Shown here one piece after another: positions 26,140 to 36,164 of a stretch of DNA of 64,000 bases. Each line of letters begins with the position of its first letter. Positions within the stretch are counted from its first letter, which is position 1. The translations under genes were made by a program, and so were the position numbers. A model generated the notes under the pieces. That model worked only from the letters and a program-made list of their open reading frames with translations. It was not told the origin of the DNA and did not search any database. Source of the DNA: Conyzicola nivalis_A (GTDB lineage: Bacteria; Actinomycetota; Actinomycetes; Actinomycetales; Microbacteriaceae); contig NZ_JBEPSJ010000002.1 in NCBI RefSeq assembly GCF_040548875.1, positions 1 to 64,000 of the forward strand, in the 5' to 3' direction.

Positions 26140-27357
26140 ATGGATCCCATCGTGGCGCTGCTCATCGGCCTTGTACTCGGCGTCGTGCTCGGCGGCGTGA
26201 TCGGGCTGCTCGTCGCCCGCGGTCGATCGGGCGCGCGCGACGACGGGGAAGGAACGGCAGAGCTGATCGGCGAGCTCAAGGCCGAGGCCGCGGCATCCGA
26301 CGCCACCGCCGTCGCCCTCCGTGAGCAGGTGGAGCAGCTGCTCGCCCAGCAGCGGGCCGCGCAGCAGAGCCGCGACGCCGACAACCGGGTGCTGCAGGCG
26401 CTGTCTCCCGTGCAGGAGACCCTGCGCACGATGCAGCAGACGGTCGCGGAGCTGGAGGCGCAACGGTCGTTGCAGCACGGGCAGCTCAGCGAGCAGCTCA
26501 AGAACGCGACCGAGTCCGAAGAGCGGCTGCGTGGCACCGCCGAGTCCCTCGCCTCGGCGCTTCGCAACAACGGAACCCGCGGTGTCTGGGGCGAGACCCA
26601 GTTGCGCAACGTCGTGCAGGCGGCGGGGCTTATCGAGCGCGTCGACTTCGACGTGCAGGCATCCATCGTCTCCGACGCGGGCGCCGGCCGGCCCGACATG
26701 GTGATCCATCTGCCCGGCGGCAAGAACATCGCCGTCGACGCGAAGGTGCCGTTCACCGCCTACCTCGAGGCGTCGCAGATCGCGGCCACCGCGACGGGCG
26801 AGGAGGGCGCCCGGCGCGACGCGCTGATGAAACAGCACGTGCGGGTCGTCCGCGGGCATATCGACACCCTCGCGAGCAAGGCGTACTGGGCGGGGCTCGA
26901 CGCCTCCCCTGAGCTCGTGATCGCGTTCATCCCGAGCGAGTCGCTGGTGGCATCGGCGATGGAGGCAGACCCGAGCATCATGGACTACGCCTTCAGCAAG
27001 CGGGTGGCACTCGCCTCCCCCGTGACCCTGTGGTCGCTGCTGAAGACGGTGGCGTTCAGCTGGCAGCAAGACGTGCTCACCGAAGACGCGAAGAACCTCT
27101 TCGACCTGGGCAAGGAGCTCTACCAGCGGCTCTCGACGCTGTCGGAACACGCCGACAAGCTGCGTCGATCGATCGACTCGACCGTCGCGAGCTACAACCA
27201 GTTCGCCAACTCGCTCGAGTCACGGGTGCTCGTCACGGCCCGCAAGCTCAGCGTGTTCGACGAGTCGCGGGTGATCGGGGCCTCGGCCACGATCGAGTCG
27301 GTGGCACGCCCGCTCACCGCCGTCGAGCTCGAACTGGCCGAGGAGCGCAGCGCGTGA
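26140..27357 (+). CDS. rmuC: DNA recombination protein RmuC
   Basis: RmuC proteins limit DNA rearrangements at inverted repeats in E. coli and contain a nuclease-like core. This 405-residue protein starts with a membrane anchor (about 3-27, VALLIGLVLGVVLGGVIGLLV), then a long coiled coil (about 35-140) and the conserved RmuC domain (NNGTRGVWGETQLRNVV near 145, PGGKNIAVDAKVPF near 190). GACACT six bases before the ATG could be the -10 of a leaderless transcript. The stop overlaps the start of the deaminase gene (TGATG). Confidence 0.93.
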   Translation: MDPIVALLIGLVLGVVLGGVIGLLVARGRSGARDDGEGTAELIGELKAEAAASDATAVALREQVEQLLAQQRAAQQSRDADNRVLQALSPVQETLRTMQQTVAELEAQRSLQHGQLSEQLKNATESEERLRGTAESLASALRNNGTRGVWGETQLRNVVQAAGLIERVDFDVQASIVSDAGAGRPDMVIHLPGGKNIAVDAKVPFTAYLEASQIAATATGEEGARRDALMKQHVRVVRGHIDTLASKAYWAGLDASPELVIAFIPSESLVASAMEADPSIMDYAFSKRVALASPVTLWSLLKTVAFSWQQDVLTEDAKNLFDLGKELYQRLSTLSEHADKLRRSIDSTVASYNQFANSLESRVLVTARKLSVFDESRVIGASATIESVARPLTAVELELAEERSA

Positions 27358-28358
27358 TGCCGATGCTCCCGGTCGCCGAACTGCACATGCACATCGAGGG
27401 CTCGCTGGAGGCCGAGCTCGTCGTGGCTCTCGCCCGTCGCAACGGCATCGACCTGCCCACGTACGACGCGACCGAGCTCAAGAACCGCTACCGCTTCACC
27501 GACCTGCAGTCGTTTCTCGACATCTACTACGCGAATCTGGCGGTGATGAAGACCGAGCAGGACTTCTACGATCTGGGCACCGCCTATCTGACCCGCGCCG
27601 CGGCATCCGGGGTCCGTCACGCCGAGATGTTCTTCGACCTGCAGACGCACACCCAGAACGGCGTCGCGCAGGAGGCCGTGTTCGGCGGCCTGACGGCGGC
27701 CATCGACGAGGCGCGTGCGAGCAGCGGCATAACGGCCGAGCTGATCCTGTGTTTCCTGCGCCACCTCGGCGGCGAAGCAGCGACCGAGACGATGCGCGAC
27801 GCGCTGCCGTTCCGCGACCGCTTCATCGGCGTGGGGCTCGACTCGTCAGAGCTCGGGTATCCCCCGTCCCTGTTCGCCGAGGCGTTCGGCATCGCCGGCT
27901 CCGAGGGGCTGCACCGCGTCGCCCACGCCGGCGAGGAGGCAGGGCCCGAGTACGTCTGGGAGGCACTCGACCTGCTCGGCGTCGAGCGCATCGACCACGG
28001 CAACCGCGCCACGGAGGACCCCGCGCTGGTGGCTCGCCTGCGCGACGAGCAGATCCCCCTCACCGTCTGCCCGCTGTCGAACATCGCGTTGAAGACCGCA
28101 CCGCCCGAGCTCGCCGACCACCTGCTTCCGGCGATGCTCGCCGAGGGCCTGCTCGTGTCGATCAACAGCGACGACCCGGCCTACTTCGGCGGCTACGTCG
28201 ACGACAACTTCGCGGCGATCACCGCGGGCCTCGACCTCTCGCCGGCGCAGGTCGGGGTGCTGGCCGAGAACTCGTTCACCTCGTCGTTCCTGCCGGAGCG
28301 CCAGAAGGAGTCGCTGCGGCGCGAGGTCAGAGCGGCGCTTGCCGCCGACGGACGCTGA
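27357..28358 (+). CDS. Adenine/adenosine deaminase
   Basis: This zinc-dependent amidohydrolase has 333 residues. Metal ligands are in HMHIEGS (10-16) and near SINSDDP, and the catalytic HAGEE and IDHGNRA blocks are present. Two features, GVGLDSSELGYPP and SINSDDPAYFGGY, are those I associate with adenine aminohydrolases rather than adenosine deaminases, so adenine to hypoxanthine is the more likely reaction. It is coupled to rmuC. A PucR-type regulator, a class that often controls purine use, lies convergently just downstream. Confidence 0.88.
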   Translation: MPMLPVAELHMHIEGSLEAELVVALARRNGIDLPTYDATELKNRYRFTDLQSFLDIYYANLAVMKTEQDFYDLGTAYLTRAAASGVRHAEMFFDLQTHTQNGVAQEAVFGGLTAAIDEARASSGITAELILCFLRHLGGEAATETMRDALPFRDRFIGVGLDSSELGYPPSLFAEAFGIAGSEGLHRVAHAGEEAGPEYVWEALDLLGVERIDHGNRATEDPALVARLRDEQIPLTVCPLSNIALKTAPPELADHLLPAMLAEGLLVSINSDDPAYFGGYVDDNFAAITAGLDLSPAQVGVLAENSFTSSFLPERQKESLRREVRAALAADGR

Positions 28359-28390
28359 GCAGGCCGACGGGCGCTGAGCAGGCCGACGGG
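28344..28390 (+). repeat. 19-base tandem repeat across the deaminase stop codon
   Basis: Unit GCCGACGGRCGCTGAGCAG occurs at 28344-28362 and 28363-28381, with a partial third copy to 28390. The first copy contains the deaminase stop codon. Confidence 0.7.
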
Positions 28391-28417
28391 AGCTGGACCG
28401 GTCGGCGTGGCCGGCCG

Positions 28418-29983
28418 TTACTCGACCGGCCCCGGCGTCGTCGGCACGGTCGCCAGCGCGAGGAAGAGATCGACACGGTCGCGCATGCGCGAGAGGTCGC
28501 GCTGGGTGAGCTCCTCGATGCGGCCGATGCGGTAGCGCAGCGTGTTGACGTGCACGTGCAACGCGGTCGCGGCCTGCTGCCACGCGCCGCTCGCCTCGAG
28601 GAACACGCGCAGGGTCAGCACCAGATCGGAGCCGTGTCTGACGTCGTAGTCGACGATCGGGGAGAGCAGGCTGCGACCGAAGGCCGCCGTGATGCGCTCG
28701 GGCAGCAGATCGAGCAGGGCCGCGTACGACTGCGGGGTCGAGCGGGTCGACCAGACGATCGTCTCGTCGCCGACGGCGGAGCGCATTCGTGCCCGCGCCG
28801 ATGCCACCGCGGCGGCCAGCTGGCCGACTCCGGTGGCGCGCTCACTCACGCCCACGCGCAGGCGGCGTGTGCCGAGCAGACGCAGCAGCGGGTGGCCCGG
28901 GCGCTCCGCGAGGCCCACGAGCTCGGGTGTCGTGTGGGCACCGCCGAGCAGCGCGACGGCCTCGTCGCCGAAATCGCAGCCGACCACGACCCGGCCGTCG
29001 GCCTCGAGCAGTGCGACGAGCGTGTCGAGCACCGCCCGGGAGGGGTAGTCGGAGTCGTCGACCTGCGCGGCGACGGCGGTGATCGGCTGCAGTGGGTCGA
29101 GGCCGAGCATGCGCAGTCGCGCCGAGGCGTCTCCCGGCGACAGGCTGTCCGCGATGAGATGCTGCACCAGGTCGATGACCGGCGCCTGCTCGGTGTCGCG
29201 TCGGCCGTTCTGGAGTTCGAGCTCGACCCGCACGACGAGCAGCAGCGTGCGCACGACCCGCTGGAGGTCGGCGGGCCACGCGCGGTGGTCGCCGCCGCAG
29301 ACCAGGTAGCCGATAGTGCGCACGTTGTCGGCGACGACGGGCCATACGGATGCGGACCGGCCGTCTTCGTCGAGCACGACCGATTCCCCGTCGGGCGCGC
29401 CGAGCATCCGGTTCCACACCGCCTCCACGCCATCGACCGTCGGCTTCCGCCCCGCGACGGCCGACACCGACCCGCCAGACTCGAGCACCCAGCAGCGCGT
29501 GGCGTAGCGGGCGTGGAACGCGCGCAGCGCGCCCCGCGCGCCGCCCCCCGAGCCGATCCCGTCGAGCAGCGTTCGCGTGAAGACGCCGCCTCGGGTTGTC
29601 GTCGCGCTGTCTGCGGAGCCGGCCGACGTCACGATGTGGGCGAGCTCGTCGAGCGAGGTTCCCGGCCCGACTGCGAGCAGCACGACGCCGTGCTCGCGGC
29701 ACGCGTCGACGACGTGCTCGGAGATGTCGCCGGCGACGGTGGCGCCGACGGCGAGCGCAGCCACGCCGTAGGCCGCGAGCTCGGAGACCGAGTCGTCGGT
29801 GCTCTCGGCATCGGCAGGCCAGACACCGTGGACGAGCACCAGCGACCCGGGTGCGATGTCACCACCGTGACGTGCGGGCTCGACCGACGTGGAGCCTCTG
29901 ATGTCGCGCTCGAGCATGGCCGGTTCGGCCCACACGACCGACAGATCGAGTTCGCCGCGGCCGAGCAGATCGAGAACTCGCAT
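28418..29983 (-). CDS. PucR family transcriptional regulator
   Basis: The 521-residue regulator has an N-terminal PucR-like domain (about 1-125), a central GGDEF-related or GAF-like region and a C-terminal helix-turn-helix of the CdaR/PucR type (LEASGAWQQAATALHVHVNTLRYRIGRI is the block, near 460-490). The ATG at 29983 follows a clear GGGAGG site; an earlier in-frame start is not supported. PucR proteins often activate purine or amine catabolism. The convergent deaminase makes a purine link plausible, but no shared promoter is seen. Confidence 0.88.
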   Translation of the reverse strand: MRVLDLLGRGELDLSVVWAEPAMLERDIRGSTSVEPARHGGDIAPGSLVLVHGVWPADAESTDDSVSELAAYGVAALAVGATVAGDISEHVVDACREHGVVLLAVGPGTSLDELAHIVTSAGSADSATTTRGGVFTRTLLDGIGSGGGARGALRAFHARYATRCWVLESGGSVSAVAGRKPTVDGVEAVWNRMLGAPDGESVVLDEDGRSASVWPVVADNVRTIGYLVCGGDHRAWPADLQRVVRTLLLVVRVELELQNGRRDTEQAPVIDLVQHLIADSLSPGDASARLRMLGLDPLQPITAVAAQVDDSDYPSRAVLDTLVALLEADGRVVVGCDFGDEAVALLGGAHTTPELVGLAERPGHPLLRLLGTRRLRVGVSERATGVGQLAAAVASARARMRSAVGDETIVWSTRSTPQSYAALLDLLPERITAAFGRSLLSPIVDYDVRHGSDLVLTLRVFLEASGAWQQAATALHVHVNTLRYRIGRIEELTQRDLSRMRDRVDLFLALATVPTTPGPVE

Positions 29984-30080
29984 TCCCCTACCTCCCGCCT
30001 GTCGCAAGCTTAGGGGCCGGTGCCCGGTCTGACCCCATACTCGGCGGGCGAACCCGTTGTCCTCGCGCACGCGACGGGTC

Positions 30081-30086
30081 TACCCT
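30081..30086 (+). promoter_or_regulatory. Candidate -10 element of the cupin gene (leaderless)
   Basis: TACCCT lies seven bases before the ATG. Confidence 0.4.
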
Positions 30087-30093
30087 CGGCAGC

Positions 30094-30435
30094 ATGGTCA
30101 CCGACGACCCCGCCATCACCAATGCAGACCTCTACTCGGTCCTGTGGGAGAACGAGTTCGTGCGCGTGCTCGAGTACCGCGACACCCCGGGCACATCCTC
30201 GACTCCGCACGACCATCCGAACAGCGTGATGATCACCCTGTCCGACTTTCGACGGCGGCTCTCGACCGGCGACCGACAACTCGAGGTGGCCCTGCCCTCG
30301 GGGCAGGCGGTGTGGCTGCCGGCGCAACGGCACCACGGCGAGAACATCGGCGACACCGCGACGCACGTGATCTTCGTCGAACTGAAGGGGGCGTCGGCCG
30401 GCGATGCAGGCCTCGGGGTACTCGGTCCCGAATAG
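30094..30435 (+). CDS. Small cupin-domain protein
   Basis: This 113-residue single-domain protein has a cupin pattern: HDHP (39-42) with an acidic residue further on, and RHHGEN (79-84) in the second motif. Such a set of histidines can hold one divalent metal ion. The length fits a single beta-barrel. No substrate can be inferred. It is divergent from the PucR gene, so one may regulate the other. A stop-to-start gap of 100 bases separates it from the Imm5-like gene. Confidence 0.78.
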   Translation: MVTDDPAITNADLYSVLWENEFVRVLEYRDTPGTSSTPHDHPNSVMITLSDFRRRLSTGDRQLEVALPSGQAVWLPAQRHHGENIGDTATHVIFVELKGASAGDAGLGVLGPE

Positions 30436-30535
30436 CCGCGGTCCCGACCATCAGCGGTCGCGGCGGCGCACGGTGGTCCCCCTCCTCCCGGCACCGTCTT
30501 CGATGCACACCCGCACGGTGTGCGAGAGTGAGGGA

Positions 30536-31078
30536 ATGCCGTCTCTCCAGTCGTTGAGCGAAGCAGACAGACGTCTCGTCGCGGCGTGGGCTGCGGACTG
30601 TGCGGAGAGGGTGCTGCCGATCTTCGAGAGCGAGGCGCCCGCCGACGACCGGCCGAGGGACGCGATCGCCCGCGCACGTGCTTTCGCGCGTGGCGAGCTC
30701 GACGCCGCCGGCGAGATACGACGACGATTCGTCGCCGGCCGTGCGGCACACGCGGTGTCGACACCGGCCGCCGTCGCGGCCGCCCGCGCGGCCGGACAGG
30801 CGTCCGGAGTCGCCCACATGGGAGCGCACGCGCTCGGCGCCGCCGCCTACGCCGCGAAGGCCGCCGGGCTCGCCGCACCCGATCGTCCGACGGCGACGGC
30901 GGACGAGGTCCGTTGGCAGATCCAGCACATGAGCGCCGCAGTGAGGGAGGCTCTTCGCCCTCTTCCACCGCTCGGCGCGGACCCCGCCGGCCCGCTCGGG
31001 TCGGGGCTCCTCGCCACGGGCGTGCTCGGGGCGAGCATCCGCGAGATCCAGGCCGCGCTGGGTGACCCGCCGGTCTAG
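30536..31078 (+). CDS. Imm5-like putative immunity protein
   Basis: The 180-residue, alanine-rich, helical protein resembles the Imm5-like family, which is predicted to neutralise polymorphic toxins. Recognisable blocks are DRRLVAAWAADCAERVLPIFE (the N-terminal pattern, slightly over 20 residues in all) and RPRDAIARARAFARGE near 42-57, then AHMGAHALGAAAYAAKAAG. I start at the ATG at 30536, after AGGGA. No toxin gene is next to it, so it may be an orphan immunity protein or may have another role. It converges with glpX. Confidence 0.75.
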   Translation: MPSLQSLSEADRRLVAAWAADCAERVLPIFESEAPADDRPRDAIARARAFARGELDAAGEIRRRFVAGRAAHAVSTPAAVAAARAAGQASGVAHMGAHALGAAAYAAKAAGLAAPDRPTATADEVRWQIQHMSAAVREALRPLPPLGADPAGPLGSGLLATGVLGASIREIQAALGDPPV

Positions 31079-31088
31079 GCGCAGACGA

Positions 31089-32072
31089 TCAGACCCATTT
31101 CTCGGCGAGGTGCTCGGCCACGACCCGGCGCACGGTGCCGGAGCGCCCGCGCAAGATGATGCTCTCGGTGCGGATCATGTTGCCGTGCTTGCGCACCCCG
31201 TCGACGAGCTGGCCGTCGGTGACGCCCGTCGCCACGAAGTACGTGTTGTCGCTCGTGACGAGGTCGCCCACCTCGAGCACACGGTCGAGGTCGTGGCCGG
31301 CGTCGATCGCGCGCTGGCGCTCCTCGTCGTCGCGCGGAAGCAGGCGGCCCTGGATGAACCCGCCGAGCGCCTTGAGCGCGCACGCGGTGATGATCCCCTC
31401 CGGGGTACCGCCGGTTCCGACGCACATGTCGATACGCGTGCCGTGCATCGCCGCGTTGATCCCGCCGGCGACGTCGCCGTCGAGCAGCATGCGGGTTCCG
31501 GCTCCGGCCTCGCGGATCTCCTCGACGAGCGTCGCGTGGCGCGGACGGTCGAGCACGGCGATGACCATGTCGGAGACGTCTTTGCCCTTTGCCCTGGCCA
31601 GCGCCCGGATGTTCTCGCCGATCGGCTGGCGCAGGTCGACGACGCCGTGACCCTCGTGGCCGGTGACGATCTTCTCCATGTAGAACACCGCGCTGGGGTC
31701 GTACATGCTTCCGCGGTCGGCGACGGCGATCATGCTGAGGGCGTTCTGCCGGCCGGCCGCCGTGAGCGACGTGCCGTCGATCGGGTCGACCGCGATGTCG
31801 CAGGCCTGGCCCTCCCCGCTGCCCACGTGCTCGCCGTTGTAGAGCATCGGCGCGTGGTCCTTCTCGCCCTCGCCGATGACCACGAGGCCGTCGAAGGCGA
31901 CGGTGCCGAGGAACTTGCGCATGGCGTCGACGGCGGCGCCGTCGGCCGCGTTCTTGTCGCCACGGCCGATGAACGGCACGGCGCGGATGGCCGCCGCCTC
32001 GGTCGCTCGGACGAGCTCCATGCCGAGGTTGCGGTCGGGATGAAGGTCAACAATGCCAGTGGGAATGCTCAC
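31089..32072 (-). CDS. glpX: Class II fructose-1,6-bisphosphatase
   Basis: GlpX dephosphorylates fructose 1,6-bisphosphate, the controlling step of gluconeogenesis, and in actinobacteria it is generally the only FBPase. The 327-residue protein has metal-binding GEGEKDHAPM (67-76) and DPIDGT (96-101) and the substrate block GDVAGGINAA. The start is GTG. It is divergent from fba across 157 bases, so the enzymes that make and use fructose 1,6-bisphosphate share a control region. Confidence 0.97.
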   Translation of the reverse strand: MSIPTGIVDLHPDRNLGMELVRATEAAAIRAVPFIGRGDKNAADGAAVDAMRKFLGTVAFDGLVVIGEGEKDHAPMLYNGEHVGSGEGQACDIAVDPIDGTSLTAAGRQNALSMIAVADRGSMYDPSAVFYMEKIVTGHEGHGVVDLRQPIGENIRALARAKGKDVSDMVIAVLDRPRHATLVEEIREAGAGTRMLLDGDVAGGINAAMHGTRIDMCVGTGGTPEGIITACALKALGGFIQGRLLPRDDEERQRAIDAGHDLDRVLEVGDLVTSDNTYFVATGVTDGQLVDGVRKHGNMIRTESIILRGRSGTVRRVVAEHLAEKWV

Positions 32073-32229
32073 GTTTGGGTCGTCCTCAGTGTCGATGCCA
32101 TGGCGCTGTGGTGGGATTCGAGGGGCGAATCAACGTCGCTCCCACTGTACAACGAGCCCGCATGGCCGCGGCTGGCTAGACTTTCCCCGACCAAATAGTT
32201 CGAAGAATTCAGCTCTGGAGGCCACAGCA

Positions 32230-33255
<1,026 letters not shown>

Positions 33256-33256
33256 G

Positions 33257-34402
33257 TCACTCCTCGGGCTCCCCTTGCGCCGGCAGCTGGAATCTCAGCA
33301 GGTCGCGTGAGGGGTCCCAGGAGAGCGACTGCACCGTCGTCTGCAGCGTGAGGTAGTACGGGGCGAGCATCATCGCCCGCCGCCCCTCGGGCAGCGAGAA
33401 GTCGAGGCTCAGCGCCACGGCCGTCGAGCCGTCGTTCTCTCCGCGCAGTTCTATGAACAGGGTGCCGACTGTCGCCGCCGGGTTGTCCATCACGGCGAGC
33501 AGCAGGGCGCGCAGTGCCGTGCGCTGCGCGGCGTTCATGCGGTCGGCACGCGAGTCGGGGTCGACGACATAGATGCGCCCGAACAGGGCGATCGAGTCGA
33601 GCCACGTGCGGTTGGCCTGGCTCACCAGGTCGGATCGCAGCTGCCGCGCCAGCTGGCCGGCGAGCGCGCGGTCGGTCGGCGTCACCTCGCCCGCGTCGGC
33701 GATCCCCTCGAGGAACGGCGCGACCCGGTTGCCGAGCCGGGCGAGCGTGCGTCGCTCGACCCGTCGCGCCGCCTCCTCGCTCGCGGCGTGCGACGCGGGA
33801 GGCACGGTGCCGGCTCCGGCGAGCAGCGCCTGAGTGCTCGCCACGACGACGAAGCAGAAGGTGGCGGTGGCCACGGTGCCGATGACGACGGCGCTGGCCG
33901 CGATGAACGCGACGCTCACCGTCGACCACACGTGCGCGGGCGCGACGAAGGCGATGCAGCCGCAGACGGCCGTGGCCACGCTGAGCAGCGACCCGTAGGC
34001 GATGATCTGCCGCACGGTCGAGAACGGCCCCAGCGTCGCGACCACGAAGCCGACGCCGATCGGCGCCCACCAGTGCTGCACGAGCAGCTCGGAGTCCATG
34101 CAGCTGATCGTCGACAGCACGAGCCCGGCGAGCGCGAGCGTCAGCGGCACGACCGCGTCGCGCACCGAGAAGGCCGGCCGAAGCGGCCTGGTCGCGAACT
34201 GCACGACGACGCAGGCGGCGACGATGGCGGCGACGCCCGCCGCGTCGAGCCAGACCAGCGGCCCGAGGTCTCCGGTGATCGCAATGGTGCCCGCGCCGAC
34301 GACGAGGGCGAGCATCGCGAAGGCCACGGGCACGAGCGGACGGGTGAACCAGCTCAGCGGGTCGATCTGCTGCGGCGTCACCCGCCACGCGTCACCCCGC
34401 AT
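33257..34402 (-). CDS. Membrane protein with a degenerate kinase-like C-terminus
   Basis: The 381-residue protein has about seven hydrophobic segments in the first 190 residues, then a soluble domain. That part has the layout of a sensor kinase C-terminus (helices, then the strand-rich TVGTLFIELRG and LLRFQLPAQ at the end), but no phospho-accepting His-Asp box and no N, G1 or G2 ATP-binding boxes. I read it as a likely pseudokinase. Its start overlaps the 3' end of the true sensor kinase by 11 bases, so both are made together. This is inference from layout, not a family match. Confidence 0.65.
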   Translation of the reverse strand: MRGDAWRVTPQQIDPLSWFTRPLVPVAFAMLALVVGAGTIAITGDLGPLVWLDAAGVAAIVAACVVVQFATRPLRPAFSVRDAVVPLTLALAGLVLSTISCMDSELLVQHWWAPIGVGFVVATLGPFSTVRQIIAYGSLLSVATAVCGCIAFVAPAHVWSTVSVAFIAASAVVIGTVATATFCFVVVASTQALLAGAGTVPPASHAASEEAARRVERRTLARLGNRVAPFLEGIADAGEVTPTDRALAGQLARQLRSDLVSQANRTWLDSIALFGRIYVVDPDSRADRMNAAQRTALRALLLAVMDNPAATVGTLFIELRGENDGSTAVALSLDFSLPEGRRAMMLAPYYLTLQTTVQSLSWDPSRDLLRFQLPAQGEPEE

Positions 34403-35630
34403 GGCCGGGCGCCGTCTCGGTCGGGGCGCCTGCCCCCGGCACGCTGATCAGCACGGAGGTGCCGCTGCCGGGGGTGGACCACACGCGCACCGAGCCGCCG
34501 TGCGAACGGATGCGCGTGACCACGCTCGAGCGCAGCCCGAGTCGGTCGTCGGCGACGCTTCCCGGGTCGAAGCCCTTCCCGTGGTCGATCACCATGACCG
34601 TGACGGCGTCGGCGGTCGTCGCGACGACGAGCTCGGCCGACGCCGTGCCCGCATGGTCGAGCACGTTGTCGAGGCAGGCGCGGACGGCGGAGACGAGGGA
34701 TGACGCCGCCTCCGGAGAGATCCGGATGGCCGCGCTGGAGTCCCCCGTGACATCCACCGTCAGTCCCCGCCATTGGAAATCGGAGACGAGCGTCTCGAGG
34801 GAGTTGCGCAGCACGGCGTCGAGGGGCGCGACGGTGGATGCGTCCGCCGACTCTCGCAGCCATGCGGCGTCGCTCAGGGTCGCGACATCCGCCCTGAACC
34901 TCTCGCGGGCGCGCGGGTGCAGCGGCCCGGCGGAGTTCATCACCACGGTGAGGTCGCTGAGCACCGTGTCGTGCACGATCGCGGCGGCGCGCTGCTCGAA
35001 CTGGTTCTCGATCGACATGCGCCGAGTGTCGTCTTCGAGGCGTGCCAGGTCGGGGATCTGCCGCTCCTGGCTGGCCCGGATGGCGGCGAGCGCGAGGAAC
35101 GCGCCGGCGTACACGAGCAGGGCGAGCGTCGGACCCCAGCCCGGAGCGAAGTGCACCCCGACCAGAAACGACGACACGACGGCTGTCGCCATCGCCATGG
35201 TGTAGCCGGCGAGGCTCCAGAGCAGACCGACGAGCGGGCGAACGATCGACACCCCGCCGAGCACCAGCACCAGCGCCGGCCGGTTGAGCACGAAGGCGGC
35301 CTCGTCGTTGAGACTCGGGTCGGCGAGCAGCAACGCGACCGTGTACACCGTGGCGAGCGCCCCTCCCCCGAACACGTACAGCAGCCTGGTCGCCGTGCCG
35401 GGCCGCCGTCCGCTGATGCCGAGCAAGGCGAGCATGCCTGCGAGGCACAGCAGCGGCACCAGCAGCAGATCGTCGAACCCGCGGTCGACCGCCACATCGA
35501 CCACGACGGGCACCGTGAGCACGATCACCGCGATCGCCACACCCCACGCGCCTCGCGACACCGCCGACGTGATGACGCGCGACGCGACACCCCGGGGCAG
35601 GATGGCGACCCTCGCGGCCTCCGTCGACAC
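34392..35630 (-). CDS. Sensor histidine kinase, NarL/DesK-like type
   Basis: The 412-residue protein has about seven hydrophobic segments (30-185), a short coiled coil and the transmitter. The phospho-acceptor box is VHDTVLSDL with H220. The ATP site shows the N box LDNVLDHAG (N322, H326), G1 DHGKGF (349-354) and the G2 region GLRSSVV. The start is GTG. No response regulator gene is adjacent. Its partner is the degenerate kinase-like protein immediately downstream. It follows the DUF6264 gene by three bases, so it may be transcribed from the ispH region. Confidence 0.85.
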   Translation of the reverse strand: MSTEAARVAILPRGVASRVITSAVSRGAWGVAIAVIVLTVPVVVDVAVDRGFDDLLLVPLLCLAGMLALLGISGRRPGTATRLLYVFGGGALATVYTVALLLADPSLNDEAAFVLNRPALVLVLGGVSIVRPLVGLLWSLAGYTMAMATAVVSSFLVGVHFAPGWGPTLALLVYAGAFLALAAIRASQERQIPDLARLEDDTRRMSIENQFEQRAAAIVHDTVLSDLTVVMNSAGPLHPRARERFRADVATLSDAAWLRESADASTVAPLDAVLRNSLETLVSDFQWRGLTVDVTGDSSAAIRISPEAASSLVSAVRACLDNVLDHAGTASAELVVATTADAVTVMVIDHGKGFDPGSVADDRLGLRSSVVTRIRSHGGSVRVWSTPGSGTSVLISVPGAGAPTETAPGHAG

Positions 35631-35633
35631 GGG

Positions 35634-36164
35634 TCAGCTCTGGCTGGTGACCCAGGCCGCGAGCGCCGGGTCGGAGGTCATTGCCACCAATACCAGTATG
35701 AAGATCACGACGCCGCTGACGACGGCCCCGATCACGGGGATGAAGAAGGCGAGCTTCCTGGCACGCAGACGGGCGACGGCGATCGCGACCGTCACGACGT
35801 AGATCAGCGACTGGCTGACGAGCGCGCCGATGCCGAGACCGTTGGCGAGCGCGGTGCTCGTGTACTCGCCGTACCCGCTGGCGACGTACAGGTCGTTCAG
35901 GGTGCTCGCGAAGGAGAGGAAGCCGGGGATAGAGCTGATGGTCGAGTAGCCGCCGAGCACGAGGAGGGTGACGGTGAGCGGCATATCCCACGCGCGGGTC
36001 CTGGGCGGAGAGCCGGGAACCCGGGTCGAGGCGACGGGAGGAGCCAGCGGGCCGGGGGCGGCTACCGGCACGGAGTCGGGCTCCACGACGTGCCCGCCGG
36101 CGGCGATCTGCTCGTCGACGCTGGCGTACTCGCCGTACTGCGGGCGCTCGCGCTGCTCAGTCAT
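35634..36164 (-). CDS. DUF6264-type membrane protein
   Basis: The 176-residue protein has a proline-rich, disordered N-terminal 60 residues with the short motif RPQYGEYASVDEQIAAGG (6-23), which resembles the start of DUF6264 proteins in Microbacteriaceae. About four TM segments follow (64-85, 110-130, and two near the C-terminus). The function is unknown. The ATG overlaps the ispH stop (ATGA), and the gene ends just before the sensor kinase start. Confidence 0.78.
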   Translation of the reverse strand: MTEQRERPQYGEYASVDEQIAAGGHVVEPDSVPVAAPGPLAPPVASTRVPGSPPRTRAWDMPLTVTLLVLGGYSTISSIPGFLSFASTLNDLYVASGYGEYTSTALANGLGIGALVSQSLIYVVTVAIAVARLRARKLAFFIPVIGAVVSGVVIFILVLVAMTSDPALAAWVTSQS

